64,000 nt of DNA, taken from Coptis chinensis. Lineage: Eukaryota; Streptophyta; Magnoliopsida; Ranunculales; Ranunculaceae. The DNA is taken from NCBI GenBank assembly GCA_015680905.1, contig CM027380.1, positions 31,984,001 to 32,048,000 on the forward strand, in the 5' to 3' direction. A program made the translations under genes and the position numbers. The number at the start of each line of letters is the position of its first letter. Position 1 is the stretch's first letter. The notes beneath the pieces are model-generated. The model ran no database searches, was not told the origin of the DNA, and saw only the letters and a program-made list of their open reading frames with translations. Positions 11,578-22,708 of the stretch are shown here, one piece after another.

Positions 11578-13335
11578 AACCACCCCCAAACAGCATTTTG
11601 CTTGTCCTCAAGCAAATATGAGAAATTAGAATAAGTGACCAAAAATGGAGTTCTAACTACTCTCGTTTCACTGAGTGCGATTGCATTGACCATATGCAAC
11701 AAGGCCTTAAACCACTAGGAATTCCCTAGTGGACGAGTTATAGCCTTGTGGGAGTTTTCCAGTGAAGGTACTCACAAACTTCATCTATACTACAACGACT
11801 AAGAAATAAAACTATTGTTTCCTTATTCATACTCTAAATTAACTATACATCTCACTAGCAAATGAATAAGAATAACCAAGTCAAAAAACCTAAGCTAATA
11901 TATGCATAATAATCAATCATCTATGATACAAATATATATACTATGAGTAATACTATGAAATGCCTAGCGGGTTAGTTTACGAAACTTCGAATAAGCGCCC
12001 TTAAGTAGATTCTCACAATAATAGTCAAGATATAACACTCTAATTTTTCCACTCAAGTTTATTTACATCGATTAATGCGTGGGCCCACTTTACCTTACAA
12101 TCTCAATGACACACAAGGGAAGCCGGAGTCGATCAAACACAATTGCCACTTACTATCACACTAACCTATTCCAAATTGAGCTAGAGGTCTTTATTAGGTG
12201 TTGCGGGGATTAGGAGATGGTTTAAGAAGGAAGGAAATCGATATTCAAAAGGACAAATCTGAGATAATAGAGTCTTTATATTATGTAATTTAGAGAAAAC
12301 CTTGTTATTTTCTTTTGCTTCTATACTTTTTTTCCATCCTTAGCCATATTTTTCTTTTTCTTTTCTTTGGCTTTTGACTCCCTTTTATTCTATTTTTGGA
12401 GTTTTTATTTTTATTTTTATTTTTCTTTTCTTTGGATGTAAACTTCTTTTCTTTTTCTGAAGCAACTAACTAATTTTTGTTTACACAGGTTTTTCTCTTC
12501 TTCTTTCTTCAATCATTCTATTCTCAGACTTATTCTAGATTGGGTAAGTTGAATTTTTTATTTTGTTTTGTTTTTGTAACAGGGTAAAGGAATTGTGGTT
12601 TATGGAAGGCTAAAGAAAGGCTCGGAGGGGGCTTACTAGTGGAAAATAATTCATAGGTTTGAATTTCTGGCTATATCGATCCAAAGAGGGCCTAAATTCT
12701 CGCTTAGGATATGGCATAGTGATCAAGCAAGTGGGACGTGTGATTTTCTATCCGGATTTTACTTCTCCCTTGTGTCATTTCTCAAATGTTTTGGCTCATA
12801 TAAGGCTTTAGGCTATATTCTCACAAGATTTGTAGAATAAGTACTCTAACCTAGATTTTTAAACTTATCGCTAACAATCATAGATACTCATGTAATATAT
12901 TTATAGATAGATGCAAAGATTATTACCTACATATTAACCTAAGTTTCTAACAATTATTCTGATGCAAAAGCTACGTGAGACTTCTCGATTGTTAAGAACA
13001 TAGAGAAAGAAAACAATACCAATATTCCTAAGTGTATAGCATAAACTTATTTATTTATATTTTTGAAAATTTTAACTTGAAAACAAATGCATATTATACA
13101 TATCTATATCCTAATAGATGCCTTAATTACACGTGTTTCTATGCCCCCCCCCAAACAAGAAGCATGCTTTGTCCTCAAAGCATTTAAATAAATAGGGTAG
13201 GAAAAATACCAAGGAAATACGTGAAGTTCTGGAACATCTGCAAAACAAGGTTAGAACATACTAATATAGGAAATAAAAATAAAAAAAAATAAATAAAAAA
13301 AAAAAAAAAACTGAAGCAATTCTATAAGAGTTCCA
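11578..13335 (-). other. 3' non-coding region and polypurine tract of the pol-less Athila-type element
   Basis: On the minus strand the polypurine tract TGTTTGGGGGTGGTT (about 11,578-11,592) sits against the 3' LTR. A second G-rich tract of the same form lies at about 13,143-13,153, beside a GGACAAAGCATGCTT block. No credible coding sequence was seen between them. The region is collinear with 32,609-34,330 in the full-length element, with good similarity. A homopurine/homopyrimidine stretch (12,300-12,440) and an A-rich run (13,275-13,310) are present. Confidence 0.75.
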
Positions 13336-13339
13336 CCCA

Positions 13340-13786
13340 TTATGGGGTTAACATAACAGTTCCTATGTTCATGGACAGGCTACCAAAGGCGACGTTATAT
13401 TCCCCTTGGTCCTCGATACGGAAAATGCCTGCCCCATACAACTCATGCATAAACTTATAAGTGTAGACATGCATATTATCTACCCAATAACACCATGGGT
13501 CTTGTATTTCAGCGGGCATAGCAAGTCCAAGAACAAATGCTAGCAAGAACCTGGTAATTTCTATTGGTTCATCATTAATGTTGATGGAGAACACATCCAG
13601 TCTCTCAAAGAAAATACAATTATCATAAAAATAAGATGCAAGTGCTGGAGAATAAAGTTCATCAGGTTTTACCATAAGCGGTTCCCAGCCTACGTATGTG
13701 ATCGCCTCGCGAAACCAAGCACCATAAGTAGTGATTTGGAACAAATCTTTGAAAGACTGTTCTGGTATTATTATAGGACATGTCAT
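13340..13786 (-). CDS. Athila-type 3' ORF, last of three (conserved, function unknown)
   Basis: A 148-residue open frame. Its C-terminal half (YKFMHELYGAGIFRIEDQGE, then YNVAFGSLSMNIGTVML) is clearly homologous to the ORF at 34,527-35,102 in the full-length element, where the protein extends much further; here it stops at 13,340. It lies downstream of the pol position, where Athila elements carry an env-position gene. No signal peptide or transmembrane segment is evident, so calling it an envelope is not supported. It may be linked to the 15,351 and 14,621 frames as part of one formerly spliced or fused gene. Confidence 0.55.
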   Translation of the reverse strand: MTCPIIIPEQSFKDLFQITTYGAWFREAITYVGWEPLMVKPDELYSPALASYFYDNCIFFERLDVFSININDEPIEITRFLLAFVLGLAMPAEIQDPWCYWVDNMHVYTYKFMHELYGAGIFRIEDQGEYNVAFGSLSMNIGTVMLTP

Positions 13787-14620
13787 CTCAAAACGATGCT
13801 CTGGAATAGCTGCAAATGATCCGGGAACAACCCGCAGAAAACTGGAAATTTTTGTGTTTACGGAGGTCGGCGCAGTCGCTCCACTTGAAGAGCGCAGCGC
13901 CTCGATGATTTTCGAGTTCCAGTGTTTGGGCGCAAGTCGCGCTCACTTTGGGCGCAGGTGCGCTCAGTGCAAAATTTCGACGAGAGACTAGGCGGAGCGC
14001 TGCGCTTCCATCTTGCAGCGCTTCGAGAGGTGTTGATTTGTGAAAATGGCGAAGAACAACCGGAAACGTGGGAGTGAAAGGTGAGTGATGGAAGTTAGGT
14101 GTAGTGTGGGTTGTGAGTGTAGAATGAATGAAGTTTTTGTAGGTTTTAAGTTGCTAAAACGGATCGGGAAGTTGCCAAAAAGTTTTTACGGCAATTTCCA
14201 TAAATACTAAAATTTTCAAACCCGAAATGGAAACAACTCATATTCTTGATTCTAAAACAACTCTAGTATCTTTTAGGTTGAATTTAGGATAAAACTACCT
14301 AACTTATCGAGATTTCATCCTAACCAATATTTATTTATAGATATGCCCATATCGGCAATATTCTCACCCTAACTCCGAAATAACTTCTAAAAACGAGGGT
14401 TATATAGAAATTATGATGGAATAGATAATACCACCCCCAAACAATTTGGGAAGGTGGGATCAATATTAAACAACCACGCACAATGAAAATAACCGCATTA
14501 TATTAAATTTTTCATTCAAAGTACATTTCACTACAAAATTCAAATTACAGAATTAAAACTGACATTCAAATAACTAACAATAATCAAACTACAAATAAAA
14601 ATCATCAAGCTATACTATCC
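13787..14620 (-). other. Inter-ORF spacer with GCGC quasi-palindromes and an internal polypurine-like tract
   Basis: Between 13,868 and 14,030 several GGGCGCAGGTGCGCTC-like units are spaced through otherwise AT-rich DNA. At about 14,432-14,446 the minus strand reads TTGTTTGGGGGTGGTATT, another polypurine tract-like copy. No gene was recognised. Confidence 0.6.
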
Positions 14621-15271
14621 CTAAACACTTCGGTACTGGTAGCGAGAGGGCACACGCTTAGGAGATGGCTCCTGAGCTCCCGATGGGCCAGCACCATTCG
14701 TCTTTCGGCGACGACGCTCGTGCCTCGATGATGTATCCTCAGAAGGAGAATCCCCGTGAGGTGGAAAGCGTGCAAGCATATCGGCTCGGAACTGGCGCTG
14801 AGCTTCTAGCTCAGCCCTCATCTGTTCCCACCGCTCATCCTCTCGCTGGGTACGAATCTCGAAGTTATGGTGGATAGTAGCCTGTCGAGTCCGGAGGTCT
14901 TCGCAGATAGTATTGAGTGAACGCATGCCACGATGAATCACAGCCATGCGTTCTGCATCTGACCAACACCTCTCCAAGGCATCAGCATCAAAACATGTCA
15001 AGTCCTCCTCGTCCTCCGAGTCATTCTCATTTCCGACGTCCTCCTCATCGACTACCCTATCCTCAGGCAACCTCCAAACTTGTTGGATACACTCCTTATA
15101 AATTCGAGGATTTTGGTGTAGTATGAGGTAAATCCTATCAGACGTCGGAGTCACTCTCAACTTCAGCATGATCTTGGTTATCAAAGCAGGGAGAGGTGCA
15201 ATAGACTTCCCTACTCCCCTAATCATGTTAAGCAAAAACTCTAAGATCTGAGAACTCATACTTCGCTCCAC
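14621..15271 (-). CDS. Athila-type 3' ORF, middle of three (acidic/coiled region)
   Basis: A 216-residue open frame. It has an N-terminal conserved part (MIRGVGKSIAPLPALITKIM), a short acidic run (EDVGNENDSEDEEDLTCFD), an arginine- and glutamate-rich segment likely to form a helix or coiled coil (about residues 115-170), and a basic tail with RHERRRRKTNG, a possible nuclear-localisation stretch. A homologue is at 36,310-36,885, where it is broken near residue 143. Conservation of the frame in two copies argues that it was a protein of the element. It probably continues the ORF at 15,351-15,755. Its role is unknown. Confidence 0.6.
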   Translation of the reverse strand: MERSMSSQILEFLLNMIRGVGKSIAPLPALITKIMLKLRVTPTSDRIYLILHQNPRIYKECIQQVWRLPEDRVVDEEDVGNENDSEDEEDLTCFDADALERCWSDAERMAVIHRGMRSLNTICEDLRTRQATIHHNFEIRTQREDERWEQMRAELEAQRQFRADMLARFPPHGDSPSEDTSSRHERRRRKTNGAGPSGAQEPSPKRVPSRYQYRSV

Positions 15272-15350
15272 GGAGTATCCATAGAATGTGAAGGCAGTTC
15301 AGACCGATGTCGCTGACCTTCTCCTTCCCTATGACATTCCTACCAATCCA

Positions 15351-15755
15351 CTAAGCTGCAGCCAGCTGGTTGGTTCTGAGGGATGCCTGGCGAACACAAT
15401 GCGAGCTCACATTGTAGTTCCCTTTGGTAACAGTCGCGTTCATCAACGGCTCGACGCGAGTATATTGGGACTCCTGTAACGTGGCATCACGATGGATTCT
15501 AGGTGGAATGCCTAGAATCTCAGCCAACAACCCAGTAGTTACTTCCTTCCTCCTCTTTGCCACCGTAATGAAAATTCTATTCCCCTCCAACTCCCTCGTG
15601 TTGTAAAACCGTCGGACTAACTCTTCATGGTAAAAGGCGTCGGTCGAGTACCACAAGCTATTCCAATCTCTACTAATCATTTCGTCACCGTAAAACGGCG
15701 CAAAGTGGTCGCCAGGAAATGCTTGCTCTGGCAAAATCCGGCGTTGTTGAGCCAT
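15351..15755 (-). CDS. Athila-type 3' ORF, first of three (plant transposon domain-like)
   Basis: From the Met at 15,755 (MAQQRRILPEQAFPGDHFAP) the frame runs about 135 residues; it is also open upstream to 15,866, but the relative at 37,036-37,404 starts at the equivalent Met (MAQRRRILPEHAF), so that start is preferred. The motif RFYNTRELEGNRIFI and VTTGLLAEILGIPPR resemble the putative plant transposon protein domain (Pfam Transposase_32 type) found in Athila elements. The next two ORFs follow on the same strand. No envelope features such as a signal peptide were found. Confidence 0.6.
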   Translation of the reverse strand: MAQQRRILPEQAFPGDHFAPFYGDEMISRDWNSLWYSTDAFYHEELVRRFYNTRELEGNRIFITVAKRRKEVTTGLLAEILGIPPRIHRDATLQESQYTRVEPLMNATVTKGNYNVSSHCVRQASLRTNQLAAA

Positions 15756-15869
15756 TAGAAGTTTTGATAAGGTTAGGGGGTTTGAATAAGGTAGGGGGAA
15801 GCAATGAGGGACAACCTCACTAAAAAAAACGATGGTGGTGGTGGTGTGGTGGCGCGGCAGCTCCAAGAT

Positions 15870-16488
15870 TTGGATTTTTCTGTGGTTTTTGGTTTTGTAA
15901 ATTGATGGAGGTGGTGGTGGAAAGGTTTTTGAGAAGATTTGAAATTGATTTGGATGTTTGGTGTGGGTGTAGTTAGGTTTCTTTTTAATTTTATTGTTTG
16001 TTAGGGTTTGAAGCTTGGAAGTTTGTCAATGGCGGTTTGGAAGATGAAAATGCACGACTGTTGGTGGAAACATAGAGCGGAGTGCGCCGCGCGGTCTGAA
16101 GAGTGAAGTTGGGCCCAAGCCCAATTCGAATTTTCCGAATTTTTGTCGATTTTTAGCGCGATTTCAAACTAACATTGCCGCTTCGTTACCGGTCTGATTT
16201 TTGCGAATGAGATATGGAAATGATCACGAGAGAATTCCCAATCCAATGATCTATAAAACACTCTATTCCGACCGTAAATGACATATAAGATAGTGGAAAA
16301 TGCCTCGAAGTGCGTGCATGACGTAAGTTATGCGAACGAATGAACTCTCAATTCATAGATTATGTCAACCCAAATCGGAATACAATTAAACGGCCTAAGC
16401 AACTCTAATGGGACATAAAATATTTTAGGACGGAAACACGAACACCCCACCCCCAAACAAATTTTTTACAACAAAGTTTGGAAAATTT

Positions 16489-16521
<33 letters not shown>

Positions 16522-16800
16522 GGGTCTTTTAAAGTCAAATTCCCGAGAATTCCTAGATTACTATTGTTTATTATTTAATATTTTTTTATTTTTATAAGGA
16601 AAAATAAGCAATAAGGACATAATTCACCCCATAGAGAAACATGACTCAAAAATCCGAGAAAACATGTAAGAGTGGAAAACGTGAATTATGTTAAACGTGG
16701 ACTTAGGATCCGGTACTTACAGCCACACACTCCCTAGGGAGGGCCCGCTTATCTTAATGGTGCACTCACCAATATATGGAAATGAAAGAAAACGCACCAA
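15870..16800 (-). other. Spacer between the pro-derived ORF and the 3' ORFs
   Basis: No coding region is visible. It holds a short GC-rich palindromic cluster at about 16,075-16,105, a polypurine tract-like GTTTGGGGGTGGGGTG (minus strand, about 16,445-16,460) and a T run at 16,492-16,517. Similarity with 37,470-38,430 of the full-length element is good from about 16,740 leftwards. Confidence 0.6.
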
Positions 16801-16844
16801 AACATAAAATTGAGTTGTTTATAGTCAGATACTCTAGACTTTAT

Positions 16845-18010
16845 CTAAACATATGTATGAACATACATTTTATCATATATCAACAACCGAAATAGTTGTG
16901 GATTATTCCATAAATAAATATCACAAAAAACATACCCAAACACAATCAAGCACCAAGATTTCCTATGACGCAACCTAGTGAAATGAAAACGAAGTCGGAT
17001 AGACCTATATCGTAACCTAGCATGCACCTTCTTTTTCATCTTTGAACGAGAGGGTGTCCTAGTGAATAAGTGTGGAAAAGTGAATGGTTGTGGAAGATAT
17101 GGTGGATATGGATAAGTTGTAGAAGGAAAGCATGGAAAAATTGAGGATGTGGGTTTAGCACAAAACTTATTCATGGTGTAGGTAGGGACTGTCTCAATTC
17201 TGAAAATGAAGGTGTCAAATGGTTTGTCCTTCTGAAGTATTTGTTTGCTAGGAGGATTTAAAAAATTATGAAGCATAGGAGAAACAAAAGGATCGAGTGC
17301 AAACTCGAGATTCCTTTGAAAGGGTGGAAGGAGGGGAGTCGAGGCGGATGTTGTGCAAAGTAGTTCTTGATAGGGTGACTCATCACCTGCTCTAAGAAAC
17401 TCATCGAATTCCTCATCTAGCTTGGTCATATCCACAGTACTATGGTATTCCTCTATATCTTTGAGAAAGTCATCTATCTCATCCTCATCCATAATATGTG
17501 TATCGACTAGTGTAGGGATGAAAATGTTAGAGTCTGAACCTTCAAAGGAAAGAAATTTGGGCATCTGATTATCAGGGAACGTGTTGTTAAAATAATCTCG
17601 AGCGAAGCTCTCGATCATGCTAACCTCTCCATCCATAAACGAATCGGGTAACTGTGTCTTTGGTTTAAACACATTTACTTCAACAGAAAGATGGCCAAAA
17701 GACATGGACATCGAACCATCGTGGCAATTTATGAGCGCATTGGCAGTTGCCAGGAAAGGGTGCCCTAAAATTATCGGGACAGAGTCGTTAGCGACTTTTG
17801 TATCGAGGATGACAAAATCAGCTGGATAGTAGAAATCCTGAACCTTTACCAGGACGTTTTCAACCACACCCTTAGGATACTTAATAGACCGATCAGCTAA
17901 TTGCAACGTCATTTTAATGGGTTGCATCTCCTCTAGACCTATTTGTCTATACAAATAAAACGGGAGTAAGTTAACACTAGCCCCCAGGTCTAATAACGCG
18001 ATCGTCGTAT
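16845..18010 (-). pseudogene. Athila-type protease fused to a non-pol tail
   Basis: The aspartic protease active site reads LLDLGASVNLLPFYLYRQIG (about 18,000-17,940), the DLGA form being common in Athila elements. It is followed by VILDT and [18 protein letters not shown], typical protease C-terminal motifs. A frameshift near 18,010-18,030 separates it from gag. After KFLSFEGSD (about 17,530) the sequence stops resembling the full-length element, which there leads into RT. Instead it runs 200 residues through acidic then Pro/Phe-rich and basic sequence to 16,845. RT, RNase H and integrase are absent. The origin of this tail is unknown; it could be a captured host segment. Confidence 0.75.
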
Positions 18011-18029
18011 AGGAATCTCCTAAGGTGCA

Positions 18030-20106
18030 TTATCTGAAGAGGATCGACCGGGGGTCCTTGTACTTAACAATTTCATTATGTTCGGATAGAGTTGGGAATT
18101 GTTCCGTTAAAAAGGCGTCTTTTGGTATATTGGTCTTACGCCTAGTAGTACACAACTCCTTAAGAAACTTAGCATGGTGTGGTAGCTTTTTAATAGCTTC
18201 GAGGAAGGGAAGGTTTATAGTTAGATTCTTGAAAATGTCCCTAATCTCCTCATAATTTGTATCCCTAGTTAACATGGCTAATTTTTGTGGAAACGGTGGT
18301 TTCTCTCTATATTTAGCATATGTATCACCTGGATGTTTAACTTTGGCTTTATGTTTCTTAGGTTGTGTTGTAACTGGTACCTCTATAGTGGTAGGCTCTT
18401 CAGTTTCTATTTCGGTATCTAGTAAGGTAGCATGTGTAGGGGCTACTGATGGGGTAACTATAGGCATAGCTACTTTGTTATCAACCACTCTACCAGAACG
18501 AAGAGTGGTGATGGCATTTAGCTCACCTACCTTTTCATTTTCATTACTAGTATTACCGGATACCTCAAAGGCCGTGTTTGTTATTTTATGATTAGGTATC
18601 GCGTGACCTGGAAACACACCTTTGGGTTGGGCTTTATCTTGGGCCAACTGTTGGCTTAAATTATTAACGGATTGTAGAAGTTGTTGGTTAGATTGAGCCA
18701 TGGTTTGGAAGAGTTGTTGGCTGACCTGTATGAAGGTGTCAAGACGATCCGGTTGGGTGGGTGTAGTGGTCACGGGTGGTATGACTGTAACTATCTCGCG
18801 TTGATTATTTATGGGCGGATTGTGATAGTTATTATTTACCAGAGCGATACCTCTATTAACATTATAATTATTATAATTACCTTGACCTTGTGCTTGACCT
18901 TGTCGAGGTTGCGCTTGGTTGTTATAATTATTATAATTACCCCCGACAATCGCCCTTGTCATGGTGGAGCTTGGTTATAACTGGGCGTTGGCCTAACATA
19001 TTGATTATTGTACCTTGGAGGTGTGACTTGTTGGTTATTTCTCCAACCGAAGTTGGGATTTTGTCTCCAAGGGGCGTTAGGTTCACTATTAATGGAACAA
19101 GCATATTCATAGGCTATATAGGGACGATTGAGTCGGGATGCTCGAGGGACTCCAATGAAACTACATGGATTGGAATTTACATTCATGACAGGGGATAGGC
19201 TTTTGTTGTACAGAAATGGCCTCTACCTTTTTAGTGAGTGATTCGATTAGAGTTTTAAGCTCGGGATCGTGTTTCATCTCAAACATACCGGCGGCCTTAA
19301 CTGTATTAGAAGAACTAGCGGAGCGGTGGATATCGTCACTACCCCCGGTTGTTATTTAAGCTTTAGTTTGATCCTCTAAAAATTTATAAGCCTCCGAGGC
19401 TCCTTTACTTAGGAAACTACCCCCATTCATTATGTCAAGGACTTCTTTATGGTGGTGTAGAAGTCCTTTGAAAAAGGCACGAATTAACGTGTCTTTCGCG
19501 AGGTTATGATGTGGACACTCTATAAGGAGATCGGTGAAACGATTCCAAGCCTCTAAAAATGATTCATGAGGATTTTGTCGAAAGAAATGAATCTTGGAAA
19601 GCATCTCATCCGTCTTTAGGGGTGGGTAAAAATGTTCTATAAATAGGTGAACAAGTTTAGCCCACGAGTCCAATGAGAATTAGCACTAGGCTTGGGCAGT
19701 TAACCAAGACGCCGCCTTATCGGCTAAAGTGAAGGGAAATACCCTGAGTTTAATTTGTTCAGCACTCACCATAAGATGGTGAAATGTTGTAAGAACTTGT
19801 TCAATCCTACGATGTGTCGATAAAGGTTTTCATGGTCTAAACCATGGAAAGCGGGTAACAAATTAAAATATTTGGGGATTCGAAATCCCCAATCGGGTCT
19901 GCAAGAACGATGCAAGATTTGGGGCTATCGCTCAAGGCTTTATAAAAGTCCGAGAGAGGAGTCTCTCCTTCGTCGGGCATTGTGTCAGGTAGAGTATGTG
20001 GAATAGTAGCTAGAGGTGCAATGAGTGGTATACTAGATAGGCGTGCTTGTTGATGTTGTTGTGTAATTACGTTAGGTGTTTTTGTTCGACCAGACCTTAA
20101 TCTCAT
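18030..20106 (-). pseudogene. Athila-type gag
   Basis: It starts at 20,106 with MRLRSGRTKTPNV. The retrotransposon Gag core is readable at 19,673-19,356 (WAKLVHLFIEHFYPPLKTDE, EAWNRFTDLLIECPHHNLA, ASEAYKFLEDQ). After this come an Asn/Tyr/Gln-rich stretch (GNYNNYNNQ, 18,960-18,840) and the Athila hallmark NAITTLRSGRVVDN at about 18,540-18,490. The C-terminal part to 18,030 is open. Stops and shifts near 19,830-19,680, 19,360 and 18,960 break it. The zinc knuckle seen in the full-length relative (CX2CX4HX4C) is scrambled here near 19,160. It would form the virus-like particle core. Confidence 0.85.
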
Positions 20107-20638
20107 ACAAGGTTAAGACCAAACTTAACTAAACACGACAACCTCCAAACAATCCTGATATTCTAATATAAACCTCTAATAGAAGATGCGAGGTGTAGAA
20201 GAAAGGAATACCTGATTGCGTCCTTGCTTCGCTTATGAATAGCGTCTTGTTTATGCGTGTTCAGTGTATATAACAAGTTAGAACACTTAAAAACTTGAAA
20301 AATCGAAGTTCAAAACAAACCTGTGAAAATCCGGCAAAATCAGCTGAGGGCGCAGGTGCGCTCACTTTGGGCGCAGGTGCGCTCCGTGTAAGTTCAAGTT
20401 CTGATGTTTGGCCTTGGTCACACTTTCGGTTCGGTTTAATGCGCAGTCGCTCAACTTCCAGTACTTTAGCGCAGGTCGCGCTCCTTTGGGGCGCAGGTGC
20501 GCTCCGTGCAATTTTTGCGAGGAAGTTTAATGCTGAAAAAGACAACCACAGTTAGAATCGAACAAGGATAGGTGGGTGAAATGGGACTTTCAAAAGAGTA
20601 CTTATACTACGAAAACAATGCGAAAGTGAAACTAAGGT
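20107..20638 (-). other. Leader of the pol-less Athila-type element with GCGC quasi-palindromes
   Basis: Non-coding leader between the primer site and gag. From 20,345 to 20,515 it contains repeated units of the form GGCGCAGGTGCGCTC (for example near 20,350, 20,372 and 20,490), the same units as in the 3' region at 13,868-14,030. Confidence 0.7.
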
Positions 20639-20651
20639 GGCAACGGCGCCA
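20639..20651 (-). promoter_or_regulatory. Primer-binding site, tRNA-Asp type
   Basis: The plus strand reads GGCAACGGCGCCA, identical to the 3' end of plant tRNA-Asp(GUC) including CCA. The minus-strand transcript would therefore pair with it, two bases after the 5' LTR. Confidence 0.88.
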
Positions 20652-20653
20652 TT

Positions 20654-22176
20654 TGATAAACGTAAAAAGATTAATTTTACTAATGAATAAAGCGATGAAA
20701 CTCAAAACGTAAGTAAAACTAAACTAGATTACGTGCCTAATATATCAAAGTTTTCTACTCTCAATCCTATTGAGATATAGTGGAGTAGATGATTCGTTCC
20801 ACTCCTAGTTCTTTCACAAAGTAATGTTCTCTACGTATAAATAATCTTAACTAAAGTCTAGTGAGAGATTTACGAATTATATTTCAGACTACGATGCAAC
20901 TACCCACAAGATGCAACTAGTCAACTAAATAAACAGTTATGGAAATACTACGTCGATTCTATGATAAGGAATTAGGGGGGGTTGATTCCACCTTAACTCA
21001 ACTTAACTTACTAACGACGAATCGTCGTAATCCGAATTGAATTGCTACGCAGAACAATTGGTTCTTCCTAATCCCTAATTACACATGGCATTTTTACCAA
21101 TTCATAACTAGCATGTGAACGATTAAACCCATTCTCATGGTGAACTAATCGTTTCTAGAGTGGAATAGAAATTACGACTATCCTACGCAAACACAAATCA
21201 AGCTTTCATCAAGACTTCTCAACCCCCTCTAATGGAGGTTTAGCCGAGAATCATTACGCAATCATTACGCAATCATTTCCGATTAAATTAAAACTAAACA
21301 TACTATAAAGAATTGAAATTTATTAATCTAAATGAAACAATAATTAAAATCTAAGTAATAATTAAGAAATGATATTAACAAGAATTTAAACTAGATCTAT
21401 AAATGTAATAACAGAAAATGAATTGAATAATAATAAACTATTTTATTAATCTAATCAAATAAATAACAATATTTTAAAGGTTTAATCTAAAATAAGGAAT
21501 GAAAATGAAACTAAACTTAATTAAAAACAATTAAAACTAGATCTAGAAGCTATTCTAATGGCTACTTTCTATTCTAAGCTACTTTTATTTTCTAACCTAA
21601 CTATCTATCTTTACAAAGAGTCAAGCTTTTGTTTTTATACTTTCAGATCCAAAAATCGTGCATGGGCTTGGAGCCATGTTTTGGGCCGGAAAATCGGGCC
21701 CAAAACCCAATTCTTTCAGGCCGGAAAGGGCTCTTTAGCTAGATTTGGCTTCAGTAGACTTTTCGTCCACTTTTTCTCCTCTGATTGGGTTAAGGATTGG
21801 ACCATTGGAAAGCTCTTTCCGAGACGGTCGTTTTGACATAAGGTAGGCCCAATTCCGAGCTCAAAGTCCAAAGATATGGTCTTCGGAAATTCTGCTGACT
21901 TATGCACTGTTTCTGCCCGTGTTGACTTTTCAGCTTTTGACCGGGCTTTACAAAGGCTTTGTCTCCTTGAATCTTGACCTTTATTCACAGAACTCCTTAG
22001 CAACCGACCTTTGCTCCTTTATCTCGCTAAAGTGGCGCATTTCTGCCCATAATGGACTTTGAAGCCTGAAATGCATAAAAACACGTAATCAGTATTAACT
22101 CTTACTTATTATTCACATAATTGGTCTAAAAGTACGATTGTTAAGGGGTTAAAACTACATTTTTGGGCTCTTTTCA
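20654..22176 (-). repeat. 5' LTR of the pol-less Athila-type element (1,523 bp)
   Basis: It extends from TGATAAACG (20,654) to CTTTTCA (22,176) on the plus strand. Its outer end has one change from the expected CTTATCA. It is bounded by the primer site inside and the GGTAC duplication outside, and is highly similar to 9715-11,577 apart from the 360-bp duplication there. Confidence 0.9.
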
Positions 22177-22708
22177 GGTACGTAGTTTTCACGGGCTAGC
22201 TTCTTTTTATAGGAGGTTCATTTATAATTTCAGCAGTATTATGACTCTTCTTACTGCTTTGACAACTGAGAGCGTTTTCAAATGGACTACTGAAGCTAAT
22301 GATGCATTTGACTTAATTAAGAAGAAAATGACTTATGCTCTTGTTTTAGCCTTGCCAGATTTCACCCAACTCTTTGAGGTGACATGTGATGCTTGTAAGC
22401 ATGGCATTGGTGCTGTTTTAAGCCAAAATGGCAAGCCAGTTACTTTCTACAGTGAGAAACTTACTGGTGCTAAACTGAATTATTCTACATATGACTAGGA
22501 ATACTATGCAGTTGTACAAGCAGTACGACATTGGCATCATTATCTTATTCATCGTGAGTTTATCATCAAGTCTGACCATGAAGCTTTTCGCTATCTTAAT
22601 ACCTAGAAGGATGTCAGTGCTAGACATATTAAGTGGAACTCTTTTTTATAGAAGTATAATTTCCACTTACAGTTTCAGGCTGTAAAGGATAATCAAGTTG
22701 TTGATGCT
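22177..22708 (+). pseudogene. Chromovirus RT connection and RNase H (continuation)
   Basis: It resumes the chromovirus frame after the nested element (VRSFHGLASFYRRFIYNFSS). RNase H-like motifs follow: EVTCDACKHGIGAVLSQNGK (first catalytic Asp at about 22,387) and PVTFYSEKLTGAKLNYSTYD. TAG at 22,497 and further shifts interrupt it; the FVIKSDHEAF-like segment near 22,560-22,590 is in another frame. Non-functional. Confidence 0.85.

Larger units (their letters stand above)
9715..22176 (-). mobile_element. Athila-type Ty3/gypsy element lacking RT-RNase H-integrase (12.5 kb)
   Basis: It is flanked by perfect GGTAC duplications (9710-9714 and 22,177-22,181) inside the chromovirus RT gene. Reading the minus strand: 5' LTR (22,176-20,654), tRNA-Asp primer site, leader, gag, protease, then about 590 bp of unrelated sequence where RT, RNase H and integrase should be. 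Three 3' ORFs, a long non-coding region, the polypurine tract and the 3' LTR follow. LTR ends are TGATAA...TTATCA; the 5' LTR start is mutated to TGAAAA. The complete relative at 31,110-46,197 shows what is missing. Transposition would have needed pol proteins from another copy. Confidence 0.9.

Noticed and set aside
13340-15866. Calling the Athila 3' ORFs an envelope gene
   Set aside because: Position fits, but no signal peptide, cleavage site or transmembrane segment could be seen.
18681-18980. Ile-rich plus-strand protein opposite gag (also 42,637-42,837)
   Set aside because: It is the antisense of the Asn/Tyr-rich part of gag, caused by TAATTATAA repeats.
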